Source: Rosa chinensis
Taxonomy: Eukaryota > Streptophyta > Magnoliopsida > Rosales > Rosaceae
Reading direction: 5' to 3'
Length of the DNA: 64,000 bases
NCBI RefSeq assembly: GCF_002994745.2
Contig: NC_037094.1
Span: forward strand, 3,704,001-3,768,000
Part shown: in pieces, positions 1 to 11,039 of the stretch
Position numbering within the stretch: the first letter of the stretch is position 1
Layout of the letters: each line of letters starts with the position of its first letter
Made by a program: the position numbers and the translations under genes
Notes under the pieces: model-generated
What the model was told of the DNA's origin: nothing
Seen by the model: the letters and a program-made list of their open reading frames with translations, nothing else
The model's database searches: none

Positions 1-1293
1 AACAATAGTAATATCATAATAATCTCGATCAACATAATATTATTACTTAATCATTCTTTAATCTGATACTTGACTGTTCCTCACATCTAAACCTCAGATA
101 TTTTGTCCTTTTCCGCCGACTCTACACCTCACTGTGCTAATGGAACCTTTAACAGTCCTTGTGCTTAAACTAAACCGTAAGCTTAAATTTCCAAACTTTG
201 ATAGACCCATTTCACCAAACGTAGCAGACAGGTCCTTGAGTGGTCCACCAATGTCAAATTTGCTTGTTTATCAACTAAAAAGCTTCACATTATCGATGTG
301 ATTTGCTTCAAGGAAGGCGCATGCTTTTGTGTTTGAGCTGCACTGATGGCTTTGATGGTAAAGTTTTAAGCTTTGAGATGAGTTTTGATCTGGGTTCCTT
401 CTGATTTTGTTCTTTACCTACTGATTGTTGGAATCTGGATTATACTTGCTCTTTTAGGAAAGCTGTTTAGAATTTGTTGTTTTTTGGGTTTATTTGAACT
501 GGGGTTGTCCTAGTGGTCTTGGATTCTGTATTTCGCAGACTTGTACGTGTTGTTTTATACATGATAAGCTCTGGTAGTGAGTGTAAAGTATGATCCTTTT
601 GATGTTATATATTGAATTTGAGATCTGAAATTGTTATGATTAAATCTGTTTCTCTTCAGAAAAAATGCAATGAATGTTTGGTAAGTGTAGGATTGTGAAA
701 ACTATTCCTCTTAGTTACAAAATTTGGTGACTAGAGTTCTCATTGATAATTTCTAATTCTGTCCATGAAACTCTTGCAACGAGGATTCTTATTGCTTCGC
801 TGAAAAAGGCAAGGGAATTGATTTTCCAGTGACTCCACTCTGCTAACCAAATTAACGTTCTCAATTCTAACTCTAGAGTCAAGAAATTGGGATCTCCTTG
901 GAATTTTAGTGAAATAACTTTCACTTGGTCTTCCTCAGAATCCTAAATCTGTTTGTTCAAACTTCTGTCACAAATTAAATTTCCATTTAAGTCTGAAACA
1001 CAATGCATTTTTCTTTTTTGCAATTTGACTGACTACACTGACTTTCATTGCAATTATGTTTAAGCTCTTCAAAAGCTGAAAAACCTGAAAACAATGTAGA
1101 TTAATGCATGCCTTTTGGGGAAAATGACCAGTCCAAACTCTTTATTTTCTTTCCCATTTGTACTGAATTATCAATTTGTCACCAGCTATTCTTGGGTCAT
1201 ATAAATTAGCATAATTATCTGCTTCTCAGTTTATCTTTCTCTTCTTGCAGTTAATCCATTAGCTGAGTGGGTGAGCAAGAAATTGATTTACAA
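1..1293 (+). other. upstream/leader region of heparanase-like gene
   Basis: No protein-coding exon is recognisable here. A pyrimidine-rich stretch ending in a cttgcag acceptor at about 1245-1250, 43 bases before the chosen ATG at 1294, suggests that the gene has an intron in its 5' leader. A possible donor (gtaaag after tttgatg) lies near 358. The rest is AT-rich and would hold the promoter and leader intron. The leader intron is an inference from splice-site shape only. Confidence 0.35.
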
Positions 1294-4200
1294 ATGGAAC
1301 TCTGTGTCCCTTTGATTCTCTTTCCAATTTCTCTGCCGGCATTTTTGGCCAAAGATGTCGGACATGCTAGCGTTGTAGTTGATGGGACAGTAGCTACTGC
1401 ACACATTGATAACAATTTTGTCTGTGCCACTCTTGATTGGTGGAATCATGAAAAGTGCGACTACAACCACTGTCCTTGGGGATCTGCATCTGTGTTAAAT
1501 TTGGTAAGCAATCAGAGATACCTGTATTTGGGTCTTCTTCATGTCAAATCGTCAGAAAATGAGTTTAAAGTTTAAACTAATACTGAATCTGGTTTTCTTT
1601 TTACCAGAACTTGTCTCGTCCTCTTCTTGCCAAGTCAATTCAAGGTTTGTCTATCCGTAAATTCGTATTAATAAGTTTGCATCATTTGGACTGTACTGGC
1701 TATTTAAAGTAGAGTCAAGTGTCATTGGCTATTATCTACAAACTTAATTTACTCTTCTGCACGGTATTTTCATATAGCTTTCAATCAGTTGAGGATCAGA
1801 ATTGGGGGTTCCTTGCAAGATCAAGTATTGTATGGTGTAGAAGATTTGAAATATCCTTGCCATCCTTTCAGAAAGCAGAAGGGTGGGTTGTTTGGATTTT
1901 CTACAGGATGTTTACCTATGAGTAGATGGGATGAGCTTAACCATTTTTTCAGTAAGACAAGGTAAAATATATTAGTTATGAACTTTCCCTATAGAAGCGA
2001 AAACATGGAGAAAAGAAAGTTGGACTGTTGTTCCTTACATATCCTTTGTTGCTCTGAATTATGTGGTCTAGGCTTACTTGTACTGTGACTTACGATCTGC
2101 ATCTTACATTTTCAGGCCCCTTGTCACATTTAGCTTGAATGCATTGTCAGGGAGGCACCACAAAGGCGCGGGTGTTTGGGTTGGAGATTGGGACTCTAGC
2201 AATGCTTATGATTTTATTAATTATACAGTTTCGAAGGGCTACCAGATAAATTCATGGGAGTTGGATATGATTATGAAAAGATATGAACATCTTTCTTGCC
2301 GCTTGTTTTGTTTTTGCTTCACATATATTCTTGTCTATCTTGGTGTAGGTAATGAGCTCTGTGGTAATGGTGTTGAAGCTAGAGTTGGAGCTGAACAGTA
2401 TGGAAAAGACATGATGAAGCTTAAACAAATTGTCAACCAGTTGTACAATGACTCCCATATAAAGCCTGCAATTGTAAGACCTGGAGGATTCTATGATCAA
2501 AAGTGGTTTGCCAGGCTTCTTCAGGTTTCTGGTTCAGGCGTAGTCAATGTTGTCACTCAGCATCTTTACAATCTGGGTCCAGGTAAGTTTGCATGTCAAA
2601 AATCTAATAACTGCACAGTATGTAAGTTTTAAGAGTGTCTGCATACTCACCCACAGAGTCCCTTGTGATGGATTAATTTCCTCTGTAAACCAAGTTGTAT
2701 TTCAACCACCTTATTGATTAATTAGAAGGATGCATCCCAATTTTATAATGGCCCATACTAATTATTTTACCTCCAGATCAACCCAGTCATATTGAACTAT
2801 TGGCCTTAGGAACCCTTCCTCTGTTTTACCTTGTAGTCTCCAAAGAAGGTAATAAAATGGAAATCCTCTTTATGTACTGGTGAAGATGTCTGGATGATCC
2901 AATGCAGTCAAATTTTTAATGTGGGGAACATATAACAGTTCAATCTATTCATTTAACTCCACTTCGGTCATTGGGTAATGAACAAAGATATACATATTAG
3001 TATATTACCGACCTTAACTTGAGGCTGTCCTGTATCTGTCTCTGTTGCCAGGTCAGCGGTGAATACCACAAACATTGTAGTGTGATTATCCTATGAATGC
3101 ATAGCTAATACTTTAGTTACCAAATCGGCTATACATTGATACCATGAAAAACGCTCTATATGCATGCATGTTTAAACTTTAAACGCAACCTACTTATTGT
3201 TCCTATTTCTCCTCCATTTGACAATTGAACTCTTGTTATCAGGTGTTGATCCCAAGTTGATGCAAATGATATTGGATCAATGTTACTTGGACCATATATC
3301 TGGTACATTCGATAATCTTGCAGCAACAGTGAAACAGCACGGACCTTGGGCTTCTATTTGGGTTGGAGAGTCTGGAGGAGCCTATAACAGCGGTGAATGT
3401 ATCTGACACATTTGTGAACAGCTTGTCAGCTTTTGGTAATTATGATTGCCACATTACATGCAACATTCTGTATCTTCACTCTAAGCTTTTGCTTTCAGAG
3501 GAGGAAGAAAAAAAAAAGAGTTAAAAAAAAAAGAGCAATCCATCATAATTAACGGACCACATTACTATTTATACATGAATTACAGGTACTTGGATCAGCT
3601 TGGAATGTCAGCCAAGTACAATACTGCAGTATATTGCAGGCAGTCCGTAGTTGGTGAGCACTACGGTCTTCTCATTTGTTCCCAACCCTGATTACTACAG
3701 TTAAAGCACGAGTGTTGGTGTGACTATATAAAGATTTCCTTTTACTTGATATACTTGTCAAAACCTGAATCATATCCTTTATAATGAACAGTGCACTTCT
3801 GTGGCATCAATTATGGGACAAAATGTTCTTGCTGTTGACCACAACGGGGCTCCACACTTGCGCGTTTATGCTCATTGTTCAAAAGGAAGCGTAAGTCTGT
3901 ATGATCTGTAGATTTTAGATGGAGTTGTAGAAAAACAAGAACACAGTTTATCCAAGATTCTTCTTACCACAGTAGTTTTTGACTATCTTCATGATATTGT
4001 TGCAGGCGGGTATAACCCTACTCATCATAAATTTAAGCAATCAGACCGATTTCACTGTCAATGTTAAAAATGTTCTGGAGTTTGATACAGCTGCTCGATC
4101 AAGAAACACTGGCAGAGGAAGTAATTTCGGTCACGGACTTAAGAGAACGGTGTCATGGGTTGGTCTTAAAGCATCAGATGGACCGTTACACGGAAAAGAA

Positions 4201-4397
4201 TACCATCTGACTCCAAAAGACGGGAACCTTAGAAACAAAATAATGGTCCTAAATGGAGTTCCATTGGAAATTACCAAGGATGGAAACATCCCGGAATTAG
4301 AACCTGTTCTTGTTCCCACAAATTCTCCTCTATCAATCACCTCTTTGTCCATCAAGTTTGTTGTGCTGCTCACTTTGAGGCTCCAGCTTGTAGATGA
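1294..4397 (+). pseudogene. heparanase-like protein (GH79), decayed
   Basis: The exons encode a plant heparanase-like (GH79, endo-beta-glucuronidase family) protein, normally secreted or wall-located. Exons: 1294-1503 (hydrophobic start MELCVPLILF), 1608-1644, 1778-1961 (LRIRIGGSLQDQ), 2116-2264, 2349-2582, 3243-3435, 3586-3700, 3792-3890 and 4006-4397. The acid/base Glu in GNELCG (exon 5) and the nucleophile Glu in GESGG (exon 6) are still present. Lesions seen: the donor after 2264 is AT instead of GT; the donor after 3700 is TT instead of GT; exon 6 shifts frame after NSG and stops at 3404-3406, and also carries an AGCTT-containing insertion; exon 7 shifts frame after YGLL; exon 8 loses a base before MGQN; exon 9 loses a base before the usual end, whose stop would be 4395-4397. 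The 84-base intron 2265-2348 has no stop and is a multiple of three, so retaining it would only add 28 residues. Family assignment is firm. The number of lesions argues for a pseudogene, though the exact exon edges are by eye. Confidence 0.85.
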
Positions 4398-5000
4398 TTT
4401 CTCTCGTCTCAACCCCCCAGAGCTTCTGTATGTTAGCTTAGTACTTGCTTGCAGAATTTTATGGGCAAATGGCAATTGTAAATTGTCTTGAATAAACCAG
4501 TAATGCACAAGAACAAAAAGGTATAGACAAAAAAATATATATACCATATTCATTCACATATTCCTTACATGTTTAAGCTTTGTAGTACCTCAGGGACATC
4601 TGATACGTAAACAATAATATTCCGGAATGTTAAATTTCATAGTCGAGAGATTCCCGCGCAATCGAGAGATTACGACGTACGTTGAATGTCACAAAACGAC
4701 AGGTAGTCATGTACAAGCCAAAGCTCACAAGCATCATGAACCTCAAAACCATCAAATGAGAGGAAGAACAATTTGCAATTTTTCCAGAGTTCAGGCTCTT
4801 CAAGTTTCAGTTTTCTTGTTTCTGTGATCCATGAGATTTACAGCGTACGTACTAGTATGAAAATGATGAAAGGATAATAAACCGTAATTTTCAATTTCAT
4901 TGCTTTGGTTGCTGCGTTGGTATATTGGTGTTCTAAAAGAGACAAATTTTGCATATATTCTGTGTGGTTTTCTGACTTTTCTCTCTTTTGTGTGATTTCC

Positions 5001-6388
5001 TAAGAAGCACCGATACGGGTACGAGTATCCGAATACGGTACGGTCGGATCCGTGGATACGGCAAATCTTAAATGTAATTGGATCCGGGTACGCGAAGGAT
5101 ACGTCAATTAAATATATATATATATATATAATTAGAAGAAAAAAAAATTATGAAACATAAACAAAGTACTAGTTTATTACAATCAAACATTATCAATCTA
5201 AAGGTTCAAACAAAAGGTTAACACAACTTAATTCAACTATCAACTTCATTCAACTTGGACAACATCCTCAAGGTCTTCATCTTCATCATCAACATTAAAC
5301 AAAACCCCCTCTAATACACTCATGGTTCCTGAAAAATACACAATTTATCACAATTCACAAATTTGCATAATCACATAATGCCATAATGCAATGAATCGTT
5401 TTACTGACCATTGCAACTATAATGCCATAATTCACAAATAACGCATTAGGCATATCGACAACATTATCTACAGACTACAATTAAACTGAACAATCAAGCT
5501 ATAAAATAATCAAACCATAAAAGTATAAAACCCATATCCTTATCCTTTTATCATCAAGCCCATAACACCATCAGACCCTTCTAGTCGAAAAATAAAAAGA
5601 AACAGAAAGATTAACCCATAACTCTATGACTCATGAGACCCTTACTGATCTGTACAACAATTGAAAGCATCAGAATTCAGAAACCATCAGACCCTTAGTA
5701 TCGGTACAACGATTGATCGAAGCAATCAAGCAATCAAGCAACGATTGACCCTTAGTATCAGTACACCTTGAAAGCATCACATGGGAAAGAAGCAATCAAG
5801 TTCATTTGGGTAAGAAGCAAATCAAGCAATCAAGTTCATATGGGTAAGAACTAAGAAGCAATCAAGTTCATATCGTTACTAAGAAGCAACTAAGAACTAA
5901 GAACTAAGATTCTAAGAAGAAGAGAACGTACCGGAAGCACTGGAGCAGTCTAACTGAAGCTCCAAGCGGATCGAAGAAGAGGAGAAAACTTGATTGATCG
6001 AAGAAGCGGATCAATGAGAAGCTTGATTGATCTTAGCTGCAACTTGTGAAGAAGAGGAGCAGAGGAGCGAGTGAACGACCAAAGCGGCGCTGAAGGCCTG
6101 AAGCTGAAGCCGCTGAAGGTAGGTCTCGATCGTGATCTGGAGTTTTTATGTTTTTTGTTTTTATGTTTTTTGTTTTTGTTTTTTTTTAATGGTAAAAAGT
6201 CCAGATTACCCCCGCGTATCCAGTTGATTTACATTTATACGTATCTGATTAGGATACGCACGTATCCAGGCCGTACCCAAATATGGATCATCGTATCCGC
6301 ACGTATCCACACGTATTTGCACGTATCGTACCAGTATCCCGGATCGATACGGGATACGAAGCCATTTTGGCGTATCCATGCTTCATAG
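5001..6388. mobile_element. hAT-like non-autonomous DNA transposon
   Basis: The insert is flanked by gtgatttcc at 4992-5000 and 6389-6397, while the related units carry one uninterrupted copy (near 15950). The ends are imperfect inverted repeats: the left starts ctaagaagcaccgatacg (counting the last TSD base) and the right, reverse-complemented, starts ctatgaagcatggatacg. If that C belongs to the element the TSD is 8 bp (hAT); otherwise it is 9 bp (MULE). Both ends are packed with degenerate cgtatcc/gatacgg motifs, as in transposase-binding subterminal arrays. On the minus strand, 5246-5323 looks like the acidic last exon of a transposase. Length is about 1.39 kb, too short for a full transposase. 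Confidence 0.8.
5246..5323 (-). pseudogene. C-terminal remnant of transposase-like gene
   Basis: On the minus strand a short frame reads MSVLEGVLFNVDDEDEDLED and ends VVQVE-stop. An acceptor-like ttttcag lies immediately upstream and an AT-rich possible 3' end downstream. Acidic tails of this kind are common at the end of plant hAT transposases. It lies inside the 5001-6388 element, so it is read as what is left of an internal transposase after deletion. It is too short for a family match by eye. Confidence 0.4.
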
Positions 6389-7375
6389 GTGATTTCCAGT
6401 GTTAAAACTTAAAAGCTAACAACCAACACCAAATGAAGAGTATTACTATGCAGTATACCGCGAATCTGCATATATATATATATATATAGAGGGGGCTTCC
6501 AAAACTCTATAAAAGACCCAAAAAATGGATCCCACTAGAAGGGCCTGTATATATATATATATATATATTTACTAACTATTTCTAGTATTTCACCAATCAA
6601 TGATCATGCGTATCTAACAACTGATTCTGGTCCGTTGAAACCCTTCATCACAATGACTCAAAGCCTGTACACAAAAATCCATCCCGATCGACGTGGAAAC
6701 GGGCCCCGGGTTTACCGAAAATAAAAGCAAAAGGTTTGGAGATTAAAATTTTAAGAGAAAAACTCAGATTCCTTGAAGTTTGAAGCCAGGAAAGCGACTC
6801 TAAGTTTGTCGTCCAAAAAAAGAAAAAAGCGACTCTAGTTTGCTTTTCCCTCTTATAAATAAATGATAAATTATAACATAGGTCGAACTTCCTGTCCCGT
6901 TATTCGAAAGATATTTCCATGCAAGGAATATTATTCGCTGATGCTGACATTGCCTGTTTAGCATGCGTTGAAACTAAAAACTCTCTGAGTCAAATCGACT
7001 TCAGAAATTTACGTGTGGCTGACACGAAATTGCTCGGTGAACTTTTCATGAACAAATAATATGACATTTTATACCATTTCATTAATAAAACGGAGCAGCT
7101 CTCTCATTAATTGCCCTGGGCTCTTGCCAATTTCCTATATAAGCATCTCCACCCTTACACTTCCCACAAACCCACCTTACCAGCCACAGTTCAAGCTTTG
7201 TCTACACAATCAATACAGGAAAACCTCCCATTGTTCTGTCTAATTATTCCTGTAATGCGCTTAGGGTTACCATTGCTGTCGAGCTATATGCGTTGCTTTC
7301 TCGTTTTGTGAACCTATAGAGACAACAAACAAAACTACACAAACAGCAGCCTCTACAATGAGGAGCAGTGGCGGA

Positions 7376-7625
7376 CCCATAAATTTACTTCTATGGGAGC
7401 AATCTTGAACTTTAATAGTTAAATGATAAGCGAAAATTGTAAAACTACAATCTAAAGATAAAATTTTACTATTAGATTTAATCTTCATGAGAAACTATAA
7501 CCCATAAATTTACTTCTATGAGGGCAATCTTGAACTGTAATAGTTAAATGATAAGCGAAAATTGTAAAGCTATAATCTAAAGACAAAATTTTACTATTAG
7601 ATTTAATCTTCATGAGAAACTATAA
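7376..7625. repeat. 125-bp tandem duplication
   Basis: The unit starting cccataaatttacttctatg occurs at 7376 and again at 7501 with only a few differences. Segmental copy 2 has a single unit at about 28976-29100, so the doubling happened only in copy 1. The second unit carries the target site used by the poly-A insertion at 7629. Confidence 0.85.
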
Positions 7626-8517
7626 GAATGTACTTAATACACACTCCCTAAAGAATTAAATATGGATCTCTTATACGAAGCTATATTTGAAAGTCGAGAG
7701 CTTTTTCTCTCGAAGCTTTAGCGGCAACTCCTTAGGGTTGCTTCAAAGGAGACCTATGTCGCCTCCACACACCATTATTTCTCACTGTGAGGAAGATAGG
7801 GCTGCGAGTTGCTTGGCAGCGTTTGCAGATTGGCTTAGATTTGGATTACGACCATGGCGGGGATGGGTCTGTGATCTAGGGAGGAGATCCGCGATCAGAC
7901 TTGGGCGGCTGTCTTCTTATAGGGCTCGGCTGATTTCCACAGACGGAAAGGGGCTTTTGGCTGCGGTGCTTCAAAGTGGTGACCGGCTCTTGCTCTGGTG
8001 GATGGTTTTGCTGCTATCGGCACCAGAATTGCTGGTTTGGCTGATCAGATTCCTAATCCAGCCAGTTTCGTCCATCTAGTTCCGACCAGATTCTATGTTC
8101 AATGGCTTGGTCTTACACTTGAAGTTGTTCGATGTGGTGGTTGTCCCGGCGTTGGGTGGCGGTGCAGCCCTTGGTACAGAGCTATTAGGTCAAAATCGTG
8201 CAACTCCAAGATTGGTTGGGCTGTTTGGGCTTGCTTACTCCTTTTGGGACTGGGATGAGGTCTTCGGGCCTTATCTTGGGCCTCATGAGGAGTGGGCCGA
8301 CCTTCTAAGGCTGGGTCTTATTTAGGTTTTATTTCTTTTGCCTATTTACATGTTGTTGTAACATTGTTTATAGACTTTCTTGAATAAGTGAGCGTGGGTA
8401 CTGTCAAATGATAGGATCTAATGTATGTATCACTGTGGTTTACCACAAACTCTTCATCTACCCATTGACGGTAGAGGGAGGATATGTAATGGTTCTTTCT
8501 GGCCTGAGTTATTATTA

Positions 8518-9776
8518 GGGGAAATGATCATTTACCCGATTTTAGACTAAAAATTGCCCACTTGCTCCACCAACTGTTTTTTAACCCCATTTACCCAAAA
8601 CACTCTAGAGGATTATTTCCCCTTTACCCAATTAATTCTTTTTTATTTTTTTTTGAGACTTTTTTGCCCTCTCCTTCTTTTTCACTTAGAGGGAGAAGTC
8701 ATCCTCCACCTTGCCAGCCTCTGGTGACCAGTGGCAGGGCGCCGGCGACCGGTGACCGGAATCCGGCTACCGTGACAGGAATCCGACGACCGGTGACCGG
8801 AATCCGGCGACCGGTCCTTAATAATATCCAGTAACCATATTATTGCTCCCCAGTAATCATATTATTGCCCCCCAGTAATCATATTATTGCCTTTCAAATT
8901 CATATTATTTCCGTCCAGTGAATTGTATAAAATCCCCAAACCAAAATGAATACACTATAGGTCACAATTGATCATATTATTGCCCCCCAGTAATCATATT
9001 ATTACCCCCCAGTAATCATATTATTGCCTCCCAAATTCATATTATTTCCGTCCAGTGAATTGTATAAACTCCCAAAACCAAAATGAATACATTATAGGTC
9101 ACAATTGATCATATTATTGCCCCAGTAATCATATTATTACCCTCCAATAATCATATTATTGCCCTTAAGTGAACCAAAATGAATACACTACAGACATAAT
9201 TGATCAATTTATATGTTCAATTGTAAACGTTCACTTTTTTTTCTTTTTGTTCCTTTCCCATTCTCGGAGCTCTTCCCATCGAGATCAAAACAAAAAAAAA
9301 ACAGCGAAATCAGAATTAAAAAAAAAAAAAACCAACCAAATCTGAAAAAAAAAAAAAACAACAGAATTTTTCTCCGGTCCCAACCCGACGCAGCCTCATC
9401 CATGCCTGCAGGTGCCCCACGCCGGCGCTCTCCACCGTCACATCCACCATCTCTCGACGTCTCCAAATCGGAGGAAACCGGCGATTCACCGAGATCGGAC
9501 ATCCTCATCTACTCCACCAAGATCCGACATCCTCATCTGCACCACCGGCGATTCACCGCCACCTGCAGCAACTGGCTCCGGCTCAGCCTGGACAGCACCT
9601 CCACATCACCGGTGCCGCAGAAGCTGCTTTTCAGGACGGGCAGGGAGTCGGCGGAGTAGGAGGCGACGATGGGCATGGCATGGAGGGCCGCGACTTGAGG
9701 CTGGAGAAATCTAACGTAGCTTTTCTGGTGCCGTCAGAGAGAGAGAGAGAGAGAGTCCGGGAGGAGAGTGATTCTG

Positions 9777-9807
<31 letters not shown>

Positions 9808-9971
9808 TCCGGGAGGAGAGTGATTCTAAGAGGAGAGAGATGATGAGTTTTAATTTGCTTAATAGGGCAAAATTGTCAATGAATTTTAGATTGGGTAAAT
9901 GAGGTTAAAAAACTCTTAGTGGAGTAAGTGGGCAATTTTTAAGCTAAAAATGGGTAAGTGGTCACAGCCCC
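8518..9971. mobile_element. MULE-type non-autonomous transposon with long TIRs
   Basis: Perfect 9-bp target duplication ttattatta (8509-8517 and 9972-9980). The ends form a long inverted repeat of roughly 75 bp: left ggggaaatgatcatttaccc, right end reverse-complemented ggggctgtgaccacttaccc, continuing with several mismatches. A 9-bp TSD with long TIRs is the Mutator signature. The interior holds a 137-bp minisatellite, poly-A tracts, a GC-rich stretch (9360-9700) that may be captured genic DNA, and (GA)n tracts at about 9737-9840. No transposase is present. It sits inside the poly-A retroinsertion, so it arrived later. Confidence 0.85.
8828..9170. repeat. minisatellite, period about 137 bp
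   Basis: The unit contains agtaatcatattattgcc, attatttccgtccagtg and ccaaaatgaatacac. The phrase atattattgcc followed by an aaattcat block starts at 8881 and again at 9018, a spacing of 137 bp, and a partial third unit follows to about 9170. Shorter internal echoes of cccagtaatcatattattg occur within each unit. It lies inside the MULE-type element. Confidence 0.8.
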
Positions 9972-10714
9972 TTATTATTAATATATCGATTTGATATTCT
10001 TCAAAAAAAAAAAAGAGAAACTATAAGAAAGATCTACAATATGTTAAGGGGAGTGAAATTTGCACCCCCCTTATTACAATCTGCACCCCCTTCTTAATTT
10101 TTAATATTTTCTGATGCCATCTTACATGTGTTTCCCATATTACCCTTCTTCTCCAACCATTTTTCTTCAGTCTCTCTCTCTCTCTCTATCTCTGTGTCTC
10201 AAAACTCTCACTCCTCACTCCCTCCCTCTCTATCTCTTACTCTAGTCTCCGGCGATGGACACCAAACAGAGTCGCTAAAGCTGGCCTGCGACAGAGAGAT
10301 TCCTGCTCAGCTGCACAAGACGGACGCTACCGCGGCGGATTGTTGACCCGAGTGCTCCTACCGGCGACCCGATTCCATCTTCGCCATCCGGCCACGACAC
10401 GACAGCGGACCACCATCAATCGAAGCGTCTCTTCATCGTCGACCTGTTGGTGGTCTCGGATCATCCATGCACTGGTTGTAGAGAGAGAGTCGAAGGCCCG
10501 AAGTTCATGATCCTCTGACGGTTTCTGGGCAAGTTCCGGCAACGTCGACTGCGAGAATCCTACTCTCAAGAACATCCCTCAAGAATTTCAATCACTTCCT
10601 TCATCCTCCTCTCAATTCCTCCGAAGCCTATGCTCCCTCGTTTCCCGACAATTCAATTCCCACCATGCCAAGAACCCTCATCCTGGGTATTCCAGGAGCA
10701 TGGTCTCTGCCTCA

Positions 10715-10917
10715 AGCTACAATCTTGACGAGAATCCGAGCTTGGGTCTCGATACCCGTGTTCCGGGGACCATTATCACCGGCTTTCTCGGTTCCGGAAA
10801 GGTGGGGTTTGGTTTCTCTGCTTCTCATTGTCTTTTTTCAATCTGGGTTTTGATCTGTTTTGTTGTTTATGATGTTGCAGACTACATTGCTCAATCATAT
10901 ACTAACATCTCAACATG
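10715..10917 (+). pseudogene. captured fragment of CobW/ZNG1-type GTPase gene
   Basis: 10715-10801 reads SYNLDENPSLGLDTRVPG followed by TIITGFLGSGK, the P-loop start of the CobW/COG0523 metallochaperone GTPases. A gtggggtttg donor follows. After a 79-bp intron ending gttgcag, 10881-10917 continues TTLLNHILTSQH, which joins the P-loop in frame as GSGK-TTLL. Sequence before and after does not continue the family, so only two exons' worth was captured, intron included. That means capture was at DNA level, not through a cDNA. Not a functional gene. Confidence 0.85.
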
Positions 10918-10958
10918 AAATATGAAGCAAAATTCTTCTTTCTGCGAACCCACGACGA

Positions 10959-11039
10959 GCTTCTTTCTATTTGGGCAGCTACGACAACGCGTCTCGCTCC
11001 GAGCTTCTGAAGACTCGGGGAATCTCTCGTCTTCTCAAC
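10959..11039 (+). pseudogene. captured exon of IBR5-like dual-specificity phosphatase
   Basis: 27 codons read ASFYLGSYDNASRSELL and then KTRGISRLLN, followed at once by a gtaagg donor. YLGSYDNASRSELLKT is characteristic of the N-terminal part of the plant IBR5-type dual-specificity phosphatase domain. The catalytic HCxxxxxR loop is not present here, so only one exon was taken. It lies just 41 bp after the CobW fragment, so the two unrelated pieces are joined in one element. Assignment rests on remembered family motifs. Confidence 0.75.

Larger units (their letters stand above)
4378..7330 (+). repeat. heparanase 3' end and downstream flank, repeated unit A
   Basis: From the last codons of the heparanase-like gene through about 7330, this DNA recurs at about 14157-16360 and 31564-34375. 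Shared landmarks are the stretch around ggcaattgtaaattgtcttg, the block containing cacaaaacgacagg, and the block ctgtctaattattcctgtaa near 7237. Unit A lacks the poly-A insertion seen in the other two (14386-15404 and 31793-32859) but carries its own insertion at 5001-6388. It is therefore the outgroup to the two later copies. It has no credible coding content apart from the inserted element. AT dinucleotide runs occur near 5112, 6471 and 6549. Confidence 0.8.
7629..10014 (+). mobile_element. poly-A retroinsertion (LINE-like), host of nested MULE
   Basis: A 15-bp target-site duplication (gagaaactataagaa, 7614-7628 and 10015-10029) flanks an insert ending in an A12 tract. Both marks are typical of target-primed reverse transcription. 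Segmental copy 2 has the empty site near 29088-29103. Excluding the nested MULE (8518-9971), about 930 bp is element-derived. 7687-8380 contains overlapping open frames, none recognised, and none has reverse transcriptase or endonuclease motifs. It is probably a 5'-truncated LINE tail or a retrocopy of unknown parent. Confidence 0.75.

Noticed and set aside
715..924. 69-codon frame on -
   Set aside because: In the leader intron region; no family feature, no splice context.
4131..4553. 140-codon frame on -
   Set aside because: Antisense shadow of the last heparanase-like exon.
7687..8325. Three overlapping frames of 76-130 codons
   Set aside because: No motif of RT, endonuclease or any known family; part of an unrecognised retroinsertion, so not called as genes.
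8828..9170. Regular repeat with similar units, CRISPR-like at a glance
   Set aside because: The period is long (137 bp), there are no short unique spacers, it lies in a plant transposon, and there are no cas genes.
9213..9659. 148-codon frame
   Set aside because: Low-complexity Lys/Pro/Ser translation of poly-A and GC-rich DNA inside a MULE; no domain.
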